Of a stretch of 23,243 bases of DNA, positions 1 through 8,494 are shown one piece after another. The notes under the pieces are model-generated. The model did no database searches. It had not been told where the DNA came from and was given only the letters and a program-made list of their open reading frames with translations. Both the position numbers and the translations under genes were made by a program. Source of the stretch: Cytidiella melzeri (Eukaryota; Basidiomycota; Agaricomycetes; Polyporales; Irpicaceae); assembly GCA_022592445.1 (NCBI GenBank), contig JABYQR010000523.1, positions 1 through 23,243 on the forward strand, given 5' to 3'. Numbering within the stretch: position 1 is the first letter of the stretch; each line of letters opens with the position of its first letter.

Positions 1-1032
1 CATTCAGATGCTGGTGTCTACGTGTATCGGCAACAAGGGGGGAATTTAATTCTCATTCTATATGTTGACAATATATTTCCGATAGGAAATAGTAAACTTG
101 CTATGTCTGCACGCAAGAAAAGTCTTATGGATCACTATGAGATGCGTGACTTAGGAGAAGCTAAGCTTATTCTAGGCATGTGTGTGCAGAGAGATCGTAA
201 AGCTAAAGCAATTCTACTTGACCAAGAGTTGTATATTCAAGAGGCTTTAAAACGATTTAATATGGCAAATGCTAATTCTGCTCGAACACCATTACCTTCA
301 GGTGCTGTACTACAGAAGGCAGATTCTAACTACAAAGCAGATTCTGGTTTATTGAGACAGTATCAAGCGTTGATTGGCACACTTATATATGTTATGATTG
401 GTACTAGACCAGACATTTCATATGCAGTCATACGTCTTTCACAGTACATGTCAAATCCAACTGACCACCATTATAAATCAGCTAAATATATACTGAGATA
501 TTTGCTTGGAACGCAGTCCTATGCGATCAAGTATAATGGATCAAGTAATGCTGGTATTATTGGTTGTTCAGATGCAGACTGGGCTGAGAATAAAGACGAC
601 AGACATTCGACAACAGGATATGTATTTCTTTTGGCTGAAGGAGCAATTTCCTGGACTTCTAAAAAGCAAAAAACCGTTGCTCTATCATCAATGGAATCAG
701 AATACATGGCCTTGTGCGAAACTTCCAAGCAATGTTATTGGTTGCGCACCGTGCTCAAAGAATTGGATTTAAAACAGCAAGAGCCTACCATTCTATGCTG
801 TGATAATCATGGTGCTATTTACTTCACCAAGAATCCAAAGATAGAGTCACGCTCAAAGCATATTGACATTCGATATCACTATGTTAGAGAGTTTGTCGAA
901 AATAAGAATGCCAAACTATATGCAGTTCCAACTGAAGAACAGATTGCTGATATCATGACAAAGTCATTGGCATTTCAGAAGCAATCATACTTCAGTGGGA
1001 GATTAGGTCTAATTGATCTAAACACTTACTAA
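1..1032 (+). CDS. Copia-1 Pol, C-terminal part (RT end and RNase H)
   Basis: The frame is open from base 1, so the 5' end is missing and no start codon is proposed. Residues 21-24 (bases 61-72) are YVDN where Copia reverse transcriptases have YVDD, so the second metal-binding Asp is Asn. The thumb follows, with MGTRPD-like motif (IGTRPDIS). RNase H carries the expected acids: Asp in SDADW (about residue 191), Glu in MESEY (about 234), Asp in CCDN (about 268) and Asp in ADIMTK (about 317). The product would make and process cDNA in cytoplasmic particles. Apart from the YVDN change the 344 codons are undamaged, so decay is recent or the change is tolerated. Identification is firm; activity is doubtful. 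Confidence 0.93.
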   Translation, partial: HSDAGVYVYRQQGGNLILILYVDNIFPIGNSKLAMSARKKSLMDHYEMRDLGEAKLILGMCVQRDRKAKAILLDQELYIQEALKRFNMANANSARTPLPSGAVLQKADSNYKADSGLLRQYQALIGTLIYVMIGTRPDISYAVIRLSQYMSNPTDHHYKSAKYILRYLLGTQSYAIKYNGSSNAGIIGCSDADWAENKDDRHSTTGYVFLLAEGAISWTSKKQKTVALSSMESEYMALCETSKQCYWLRTVLKELDLKQQEPTILCCDNHGAIYFTKNPKIESRSKHIDIRYHYVREFVENKNAKLYAVPTEEQIADIMTKSLAFQKQSYFSGRLGLIDLNTY

Positions 1033-1042
1033 TGTAACGGTT

Positions 1043-1051
1043 AAGTGGGAG
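1043..1051 (+). other. Polypurine tract of Copia-1
   Basis: AAGTGGGAG lies directly before the TGTTAA that opens the 3' LTR, which is the expected place for the plus-strand primer left by RNase H. Confidence 0.85.
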
Positions 1052-1566
1052 TGTTAAAACTATATAATGTAATATGATATGATATGTAGTTTCCCACGCC
1101 TTATTACAAGGACACTTTAGGTAGCAGAGTTCCCACAGTCTTAGTATGGGAATTATGCAGCCGTATATGCAAACTCTAATAGTAACCATCACATTAGCTG
1201 AGACGTACAGATATGGGTTGTAGTAGTACTATACATATATGTACGCCTGTGTTCTAGTAGCATAGGAAATGACATGGAAAGCACGTAGTACAACTGCAGA
1301 GGATGCCTAAAGCATACATCTGAGGACAAGTACTAGCATGAGTCATTTACTCATTATGTACGCTTCTGGTACAAGTGCTGAGCCTAGTCATACAATGAGT
1401 CATGCACTCATAGCATGAGTCATGCATGAGTCATGCACTTAGTAATACAGTAGAATAGCTGAAGTAGACATGTACGGTAGTCGCTTACATAAGTAGATAC
1501 AGACATGTATATAAGCAGAGCTGCTGAAGCAGCAAGAATAATAAGACTCATCTTTGAAGCTTAACA
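1052..1566 (+). repeat. 3' LTR of Copia-1 (515 bp)
   Basis: The LTR starts TGTTAA directly after the polypurine tract and ends TTAACA, a perfect 6-bp terminal inverted repeat with TG..CA ends. A TATA-like TATATAAG lies at 1507-1514, so U3 covers roughly the first 480 bp and the transcript should start near 1540. U3 holds four copies of ATGAGTCAT (see separate entry). The 5' LTR is outside the window, so the boundary rests on the tract and the terminal repeat. Confidence 0.88.
1338..1434 (+). promoter_or_regulatory. Cluster of four GCN4/AP-1-type sites in the Copia-1 U3
   Basis: ATGAGTCAT occurs at 1338-1346, 1395-1403, 1415-1423 and 1426-1434, all 70-170 bp upstream of the TATA box. This matches the core consensus ATGA(C/G)TCAT bound by fungal bZIP factors of the Gcn4/Cpc1 type. 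Binding is inferred from the motif only. Confidence 0.6.
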
Positions 1567-2919
1567 GCCTCTACCCCTCGCACACATATTCCACTTTGTT
1601 ATGATGATATGCATTTGATCGGAGTAATGGTCAACGTAGACCGCGATTGAATCGAATCCCTTAGAGGGTGGCAGCTGAGTGATGAGATCTACACCGATGT
1701 GTTCCCAAGGTCCAGCTGGAGTCTCCGGAGGCTGTAGTACTGCTTTAGGATGTGGAGCTCACTTGTAACGCTGACAGCAATCACAGCCTAGTACGTAAGT
1801 CTCTACGAAGGCATTCATCTTTGGCCACCAATAGTGTTGTGAGACTAGTTCTATGGTGCCGTGTTTGCCTGGATGACCAGCCGTGGGTGTGTCATGGCAA
1901 GATTTGACAATTTCGTGACGGAGTTCTTTGTTGTTAGGGATATAGAGTTTTCCCTTGTAGTAGATGAGTCCGTCACTCTCTTCCCATTTGAGTAAACCGC
2001 CGACAAGTTTGCGCGGACCCTTCTTTCAAAGGGTAGCAAGAGCTTGTGCGACTTCTGCTTCTTGTTCCGTGCATTCTCGGATCTTTGATTCGAGCAGAGA
2101 AGCAGTGGTATGCGCACTGGTAGTGAGGATGCGGAAATGTTCCGGTTTCAGTACCACTTGATCCTTGTTGTCTTCTTCGTCCGTGACAGCGTGTGAGTGA
2201 AGACGAGAGAGAGGATCAGCGTGTATCATGGTACTACCGGGCTTGTGTACCAACACGAAGTTGAAGTCAGCCAAAAGTAATGACCAACGTGCTTGACGTC
2301 GAGTGAGGTGTTGCGCAGTCTTCCAGTACTGCAGGTTTGCGTGATCTTCTCAGATCTCAAACGGTTCCTTGAGCCCCTCAAGGTAGTGGCGCCAATCTTT
2401 GAGAGCTTCGGTGATGGCTAACATCTCCCCATCAAAGATTTTGTAGTTACGCTCAGCTTCAGTCATAGATGCGGACCGGTAGGCAATAGGGTGGTAGAAT
2501 CCATCTTCCTTCGATTTCTGGGAGATGATTTCACCGGTCGCATAGCCCGAAGCATCGACTTCTAGACGTGTAGGGAGTTCAGGGTCCCAGACTGCCAAGA
2601 TAGGCTTAGTGGTAAAGGCCTTCTTTAGCAACGTGAAGGCAGTCTCTTGTGCTGGACCCCAGACAAATGGTACGTCCTTCTTAGTCAGGTCATGTAAAGG
2701 CCGTGTGTGCTTTGAGAAGTCCTGAATGAAGCGGCGGTAGAAGTTGGCAAACCCAATGAACCCTCTAACTTCTTTGAGGTTCTTGGGTGTGGGCCACGTA
2801 GAAACTGCTTGGACTTTGACAGGGTCCATAGCTACTTTGCCGGCGCGAATGATCAACCCGAGGTACTCAATCTCAGATTTCTCAAACTCGCACTTTTCCG
2901 GCCAGAGGTAGAGATCGTG
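1567..2919 (-). mobile_element. Gypsy-1: internal remnant of a Ty3/gypsy element
   Basis: Only the middle of pol remains, without LTRs. On the left the integrase core stops at the Copia-1 LTR (1566/1567); on the right RT stops at the Gypsy-2 LTR (2919/2920). The sequence differs from the Gypsy-2 pol in the same window, so it is another family. Confidence 0.9.
1567..2919 (-). pseudogene. Gypsy-1 Pol fragment: RT thumb, RNase H, integrase N-half
   Basis: Read on the - strand from 2919, the RT end (HDLYLWPEKCEF, then GLII and FIGFANFYRRFI) leads into RNase H with Asp in LEVDASGY and Glu in FDGEMLAI. An in-frame TGA at 2352-2350 (after PFEI) breaks the RNase H. The chain continues with the RNase H end (HKPGSTMIHADPLSR, about 2260-2200) and, in another frame below about 2035, with the integrase zinc domain (HPGKH at about 1880, CDCC at about 1780). 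A further stop follows that zinc domain at about 1760. The first catalytic Asp of the core (VDLI, about 1690) is present, but the rest of the core is cut off at 1567. It is a dead fragment. Confidence 0.9.
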
Positions 2920-3541
2920 TGTTAAGAACTGATACGGGATCGGCGTTGTCGCAAAGTCCGATGCTGCTAACCGGGTCGGCGATCGGAGTAGGCGACAGGG
3001 GGAGCTGTAAGAGTCAATTGGCTTCAACTAAGTAAGTTGCGCCTCTCGTGAATCCTCGGTGACTCGGATTTGGACTTAGCAAGATCAAGGGTTCGGCCTC
3101 AGAGACTCGGGGTCGGCGAAGACAAAGTCGGAGGAAGAGTTTCAGAACAGAAGTCGGGCAACGACGAGTAAGACAACTCCAGCAAGTGAAGTCGAATGAA
3201 GAGGTAGGAATAGGATGGGGATCTTATTCGATATTCGAACTTAAACTTCTACTGTACAATTGAGTCTGGTTATAAAGTACTAGAAGTTGTAAGTCCGATA
3301 AGGCATGCGTGTATGGTCCGAGACAAGAGAGGATTAGATCAGGCGAATAATCGGAGTCGGAGGAAATAGGAGAAAAAGTACAAAGGGATATCTACAACTG
3401 ATGAAACCGGTGATAGCGAGCACAAGGTAAATCGGAGGAACATCGGTGTTGGACCGTGTGACGAGTTGAGGATGTGGCTGTGCAAGGATAAAGGATGTCG
3501 GATGTCCGGTGCCGATCACGTGATCCGATCGGATCGTAATA
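2920..3541 (-). repeat. 3' LTR of Gypsy-2 (622 bp)
   Basis: The sequence matches 10639-11259 over its whole length. On the + strand it runs TGTTAAG..GTAATA; in element orientation it opens TATTACG and closes CTTAACA, so the first dinucleotide is TA rather than TG in both copies. Differences from the other LTR include CCGGG against TTGGG and TTCGG against TTTGG, typical CpG decay. The motif AAGTTCGAATAT, proposed as the 5' end of R, lies at 3242-3231. Confidence 0.92.
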
Positions 3542-3544
3542 GTA

Positions 3545-3554
3545 CCTCCCCCTT
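3545..3554 (-). other. Polypurine tract of Gypsy-2
   Basis: On the - strand AAGGGGGAGG stands three bases before the TATTACG start of the 3' LTR. This is where the plus-strand primer of a retroelement is expected. Confidence 0.8.
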
Positions 3555-3616
3555 AAGGCCCGAACCCCTGAGGGCAATGCTTCTCCCTTCTTGATGATCG
3601 GAGATAGCGATAGGCG

Positions 3617-3624
3617 TATAAAAA
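3617..3624 (+). promoter_or_regulatory. TATA box of the antisense Zn2Cys6 gene
   Basis: TATAAAAA lies 91 bp upstream of the proposed ATG at 3708 and points away from the 3' LTR, giving a leader of roughly 60 nt. The gene therefore seems to have its own promoter inside the element, between LTR and coding region. Confidence 0.6.
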
Positions 3625-3707
3625 CCAAGGACTGACTGACGATGTGGATTTTGAACGTTTCACCCCAACTCCCACTACCCAACAAACCAACTTGCGCATT
3701 ATCGGAA

Positions 3708-4803
3708 ATGTCTGCTCCTGCTGGTAAGTCATAATCGGAATTGGCTTTATTCGCTGACTTCATTTCTGTTGTCAGAAACTACTGCCCAGAGAGTCGAGCG
3801 TCTTCGTCGGCAACGCGAGGAGGCTCAACAGCAATTCGCCGCGGAGCAACAGCGATTGCAGGACGAGGAGGCCGAACTGGAGGCGGAGATGGCGCGAGAG
3901 ATAGCAAGAGAGGCTGAGGAGAAGGAGGCCCAGAGGGTTGCTCAGGCCAAGGCCGATCGGCTGGCCGAACAGCAGGCTTGGAATGCGGCTGAGGCGAAGA
4001 AAGTGGCAGAGGCAGCAAAGGGGAAGTCGAAGGCCAAGCCCAAGCAGAAAGCGGCGTCAGTCGCGTCGGGATCGGGGGCCGCCCCTATGGTCGCGGTGAC
4101 GGAGGCCGCAAAGGCGGTCACTCTGGGGAAGCAGAAAGGAAAGGCAAAGGCAAAATCGGCGCCAACCATCGCGGACTCGGACCTGTCGGGCAAGGAGAAA
4201 GATGGGGGTGATGTGGAGATGGTTGATGCCTCCATCCCAGAGGGCATGGCGGTCGGAAACGACTGCGATCGGTGCGCCAGGATTGGCGCCCAGTGCCTGT
4301 GGAAGGTGAATGGTCGGGGGTCCTCGTGCGCGAAGTGCTTCAAGGACAAGCAGAAGTGCGAGATGGGTGGAGTGAAGGTGAAGACGGTGGGGCAGCTGTC
4401 TGAGGCGCCATCGGGGTCGGCAAATCGGCTCGTCGCACCCCCAATCGCGAAGGCGTCGTCAGGAAACTCCGAGGCCTCGTCGTCGAAGAAGAGGAAGGGG
4501 TCCGAGGCGAGTAGCCGGCCGAATAAGATGAAGAAGTACGAGGCGAAGGTCTTCTTGCACAAGGGCAAGAAACATCGGGAGTTGGTGGAGCACGCCGATG
4601 AGTCTGAGTCGTCCGAGGCGACCGATTCGGAGTCCGAGCTCAGGGAGCTCAACCGCAACGTCGAGGTACTCCAGGACCTTGTCCGGGAGTTAATCGACAT
4701 GACTCGGAGGAACTTTGTCCTCTGGCAGGAGTGGATGGGGCAGGAGGATGGGTCGGACTCGGAGATCTCGGTCGTCGAGGGGAAGAAGAAGGCAAAGAAG
4801 TAG
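3708..4803 (+). CDS. Antisense coiled-coil Zn(II)2Cys6-type protein carried by Gypsy-2 (2 exons, 347 aa)
   Basis: Exons 3708-3723 and 3776-4803 join through a 52-nt intron with GTAAGT donor, CTGAC branch site at 3754-3758 and TCAG acceptor; the first codons read MSAPAETTAQ. Residues about 8-85 form a highly charged Glu/Arg/Gln/Ala coiled coil. Basic stretches (KGKSKAKPKQK, GKQKGKAKAK, KKRKGS) suggest nuclear localisation. A cysteine cluster at residues 169, 172, 179, 190, 193 and 200 has spacing C-x2-C-x6-C-x10-C-x2-C-x6-C, the Zn2Cys6 fungal DNA-binding pattern. An acidic/Ser stretch and a second leucine-rich helix (about 292-320) follow, then a basic tail. It runs against gag-pol and ends 127 bp from the pol stop. 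Codons are GC-rich, unlike pol, and no stop or frameshift is seen while pol is broken. DNA binding is inferred; I do not recognise a named family. A captured host gene is an alternative. Confidence 0.8.
3724..3775 (+). other. Intron of the antisense gene
   Basis: The intron is 52 nt long, with GTAAGT at 3724-3729, CTGAC ending 17 nt before the acceptor, and CAG at 3773-3775. It joins G3723 to AA3776 to make Glu codon 6 in the long frame. Because it is antisense to the genomic RNA of the element, the splicing machinery would not see it there, so it can survive reverse transcription. Confidence 0.8.
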
Positions 4804-4930
4804 ATAATACTTTCTTTGTATTTGTTGTAAAATATAGTTTTCTTTTTCTTGTTGTCTTGAAGTGTGAGAGCGAATCGGACTCGGAGAAATTCGGAGATAA
4901 AAATAAGATGGGATATGTTGAACAAATGAA

Positions 4931-6169
4931 TTACAATGATAAAGGACCAGGCTTCTTTGGGTATCGCAAGTGGAACTCGGCAACGGCTTCGGGGGCTCGG
5001 TCAAGTTCGGTTGCGAGTACCCAAGATGTTTCTTCATCGGTTCCTTTGTAACCCGACCACCGAACTAGGTAGAGAATTGGACAAGCTCGGCGTCGGCGGT
5101 CAAGTTTCGAGTCAAGGACTTCTGCAATCTCATACTCGATTTCGCCGTCAATCTCAATCAGAGGTGGTGGAGAAGGAACACGATTCGGGATTTTGCTAGG
5201 AGTGTATGGTTCGAGCATGGAAACATGGTAAACGGGGTAAACGGCTTGCATAGCATCGGGAAGTCGGAGGGTAAAGGATTGCGGTCCTACGCGTCTTGGC
5301 TTTAACGAAAACCCGATCACCGATGTCCCAGGTTGGCGGTGGTGTACGAACGGCATCGGCGGGACCTTGGTATCGGAGTTGGGCTTCGCGCATATTTTCT
5401 TTCAGGTGTTCGTGCAAGTCCTCGAGGTTTACTGCGAGTTCATGGGCGCGAGAGGAAGCGAGACTGCGTTTGGGGTAGATGGTGAGGTTTGGGTGATAGC
5501 CTTTATTGGCGAAGAATAGAGATATGCCTGTAGTGGCACTGGGGACATTATTGAATGCAAACTCGGCAAGCGGGAGCAAGCCCGACCAGTTGTCTTGCTG
5601 GTAGTTGCAGTACGCTCGGAGGTATTGTTCCAGGGTCTGGTTCGTCCGTTCGGTCTGTCCATCGGCTTTGGGATGGTAACCGGAAGTGAAGTGTAGGTTC
5701 ATATCCAGTGCCTGTCCCAAGGCTCGGAAGAATTGCGAAACAAACTCGGTACCCCGATCGGAGGTACAGTGTGATGGAACTCCGTGCTTGGAGAAGACGT
5801 GAAGGACGAACAGTTTAGCAAGGCCTGGAGAGTCGATAGTATCGTAGGTGGGAATGAATATGCCTTGCTTGCTGAGGCGGTCTACAATGACGAGTATGGC
5901 AGTGAAACCATCGGAATCGGGGAGTTGTTCTATGAAGTCCATGGATATCGAATCCCAGGGCCGAGTCGGGACCGGGAGCTGTTAGACTGTTCCGTAGGGC
6001 TTATGTCTCGGGGCCTTAGATTGTTTACAAGTCGTACAAGACTTGCAGTAATCGGTAACGAAGGTTCGGAGTTGGGCCAGGAAAATTCCCGACGGATAAG
6101 AGCTAACGTCTTGCTGACTCCGTAGTGACCGGATAGAAGATGGTCATGTCGGTAACGTAAGTCTCGGAG
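4931..6169 (-). pseudogene. Gypsy-2 integrase with C-terminal chromodomain
   Basis: The zinc domain (RHDHLLSGHYG, then C-x2-C-x2-C in CKSCTTCK) is spread over two frames with a frameshift near 6070 and a TAA at 5984-5982. The catalytic core keeps Asp in SMDFIEQLP (about 5940), Asp in TSDRGTEF and Glu in GQTERTNQ. The GDRVFVKAKTRR stretch is followed by another frameshift near 5290. The C-terminal part (5290-4931) has LPDAMQAVYPVYHVS and a chromodomain: YEIAEVLDSK, LYLVRWSGYK, ETSW. Chromodomains of chromoviruses steer insertion to modified histones, which fits the element-dense surroundings. The gene cannot make one continuous product as it stands. Confidence 0.92.
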
Positions 6170-6961
6170 TCAGAGGTCACCAACATCGGGGACATAGATT
6201 TTGCTGTCATGTAAGAGTAAGCCGTTAGGCTCATCAGACCACCTCGGAGGAAGAGGCTTGGATCGGAGCTGTGTAGCGTAGGTGTCGGATGAAAGTGATC
6301 GGAGGATATCCTGGTAGAGTTCTTCAGAGTCGAAGACATAGACACTGCGAAGAGTCGGTTCCATAAGGGCCGTTGCGCGTATAGAAGCGATGAGATGTTC
6401 GGAGGAAAAGATAGGCTTGAAGTTGTGCGGGTTGACACTAGCATAGTTGCTACCTCCCTCTTTAGGGTAGACGTCCCATCGTCTAGTCAAGGCATCGGGC
6501 TCAGTACCGAGCTTTCCGGGTCGGAATCGGATAACAAGATTAAAACTGGATAGGAATTCGGACCAACGAGCCTGTTGTCGGGTAAGAAGTTTCGTAGTAG
6601 AGAAGTACTCCAGATTCTTGTGATTGGTGACAACGTCGATCGGAGTCGGCGTTCCCTCGAGGTAATGGCGCCAAGTCCGGAAGGCTTCATGAATAGCAAG
6701 GAGTTCCTTGTTATGTACGTCGTAATTCAACTCGGGAGTAGTGAAAGTTCGAGAGTGAAAAGCGACCGGGTGTATTTCTCTATTGGAGACGATAGAGAGG
6801 ATGGCGCCGAGGGCGTAGTCGGAGGCATCGGTTTCCACGATAATGGTTGTATCGGGATTTCACTGCACAAGAACAGGAGCTGTAGTGAAGGAATGTTTAA
6901 GGGAGTCGAAAGCCGTCTGGCACTGTTCGGTCCAGGCCCAAGTCGCTGTTTTGCGAGTGAG
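6170..6961 (-). pseudogene. Gypsy-2 RNase H and linker
   Basis: The frame continues from RT through a TGA at 6862-6860 (where the family has a Trp) to RNase H. Asp in ETDASDYALGA and Glu in NKELLAI are present, but the next catalytic position reads VVTNHKN instead of the usual TDHKN, an Asp-to-Asn change at a former CpG. The RNase H end (FRPGKLGTEPDALTRR) and a linker to integrase follow. The segment ends in TGA at 6172-6170, after GDL. The domain would be inactive. Confidence 0.9.
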
Positions 6962-8494
6962 TCAGGTAAGTGGAACGGTAATATCGGAGTAATTTGGAAT
7001 GAATCGGCGATAGAAGTTGGCGAACCCGAGGAAGGACTGGATGTCCTTTACCTTACGAGGGGTCGGCCAGTCGAGGATAGTCTGGACTTTGTCGGAAGAC
7101 ATACGAAGGCCTTCTGGCGAAAGGATAAAACCCAGATATTCTACCGTGTCCCTGTGGAATTCGCATTTATCGGCTCGGGCGTAGAGCCCATGCAATCGGA
7201 GTTGGCGTAACACTTCCTTGACGTGCTTCTTGTGAGACTGGATGTCGTCGGAGAAGACCAGAATGTCATCGAGGTAAACGATGACATTGACGTCCAAGAG
7301 ATCCTGGAAGATGTCGTTCATGAAGCGTTGGAAAGCGGCCGGTGCGTTGAAAAGTCCGAACGGCATTACTAGCCATTTGAAAGAGCCGTATCGGGTTCGG
7401 AAAGTGGTTTTCCACTCATCGCCTTCGGCGATGCGGACTAGGTGGTAGGCGTGACGGAGATCGATTTTGGTGTATAGCCGGGCCTTGCCCGGACTGTTAA
7501 GAAGATTGGAAATGAGTGGCAAAGGGTAGCGATCCTTCTTGGTAATTTTGTTGAGTGCCCGATAGTCGACGCAGAGTCGGAGAGTACCGTCCTTCTTCTT
7601 GACGAAGAGAATCGGAGCACCATGCGGAGAAGTCGATTGGCAAATAAAACCCGAGTTGACGTTTTCGTCCAAGAATTCTCGGAGGGCTTTCTGCTCGACC
7701 GTGGAGAGCGAGTACATCGGACTCGGCGGGAGCGGCTTATCGCTGTCTAGTTCGATTCTAAGGTCGTAGGGACGATGGGGAGCTAAGATGTTGGCCTTTG
7801 CGTTGGAAAACACATCGGCGAATTCATGATAATCAGATGGGAGGGCTGAGAGGTCGGGGTTGTGATTGGATGTGGGTATTTGCGCTGCGCGCAACAAAAG
7901 TCGCATCTGGACAGAGCCTGGCAGTTTGCATGCACGCATATAAGCGGCAGCTCCTATAAAGGATACTGGTGGGACAGCTGAAGCATGAGGTGCGGGAGTG
8001 TCCGAGTCGGGCTCATTGGAGCTATCGACGTCGGAGGGACTCCTAGTCAGAGATTCTTCAGAGTTCTGGAAGGTAATACGGCCCTTAGCCCAGTCAACCA
8101 ACGGGTTGTAGCGGGAGAGCCAGTCGTATCCTAGAACGATAGAAGCAGATTTGTCAAGATTTGTGATGTAGAACGGAATCGTACAGGTTTTTCCAGACGG
8201 AAAGAGGATCGGAAGTGTTATCATGAATTGAATCAAAGACCGTGAACAATCGGAGCGGAATCGGCGGAATGGATCGGATCGGTAAAGCAAACTTCTGCGC
8301 GGTGGAAATGTCCATAAGACAATGTGAAGAACCGCTGTCTACTAGAGCATGAAGAGGCATAAGTGGGAAATCGGGACAGGATACGGAAATATATAAAGCA
8401 TCGGAGGAAAGACTGGACGCGTTGAGAAATACCTCCATAGGTGCACGAGCGGGATCAGCGCAGCCCTCGACTTGTGCGGAGGACTGAGGGCTGC
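6962..8494 (-). pseudogene. Gypsy-2 protease and reverse transcriptase
   Basis: The aspartic protease has ALVDSGSSHCLMD (about 8345) and, after a frameshift near 8230, its second half with IVLGYDWLSRYNPLVDW. Reverse transcriptase is then open for about 400 codons with all main motifs: KKKDGTLRLCVDYRALN, KIDLRHAYH (Asp kept), MPFGLFNAPAAFQ and YLDD at 7285-7265, intact. The segment ends at TGA 6964-6962 inside the conserved PLT.LTRK motif, where a CGA codon is the likely ancestor. RT itself looks functional; the protein around it is not. Confidence 0.92.

Larger units (their letters stand above)
1..1566 (+). mobile_element. Copia-1: 3' part of a Ty1/Copia LTR retrotransposon
   Basis: The left edge of the window cuts the element inside reverse transcriptase. 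Reading rightwards it holds the RT end, RNase H, stop codon, polypurine tract AAGTGGGAG at 1043-1051 and a complete 3' LTR at 1052-1566. The domain order RT then RNase H, with no integrase after it, is that of Copia rather than gypsy elements. It sits inside the integrase of the gypsy remnant that starts at 1567, so it is younger than that remnant. The expected target duplicate would be GCCTC (1567-1571), to be looked for left of the 5' LTR outside the window. Confidence 0.93.

Noticed and set aside
3942..4925. 327-codon - strand frame overlapping the antisense Zn2Cys6 gene
   Set aside because: It mirrors the GC-rich coding strand, lacks any retroelement domain, and lies in the pol orientation after the pol stop. 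The + strand frame has the intron, coiled coil and Cys cluster, so this one is the shadow.
6575..7210. 211-codon + strand frame opposite RT and RNase H of Gypsy-2
   Set aside because: The opposite strand has clear RT and RNase H motifs; this frame has none.
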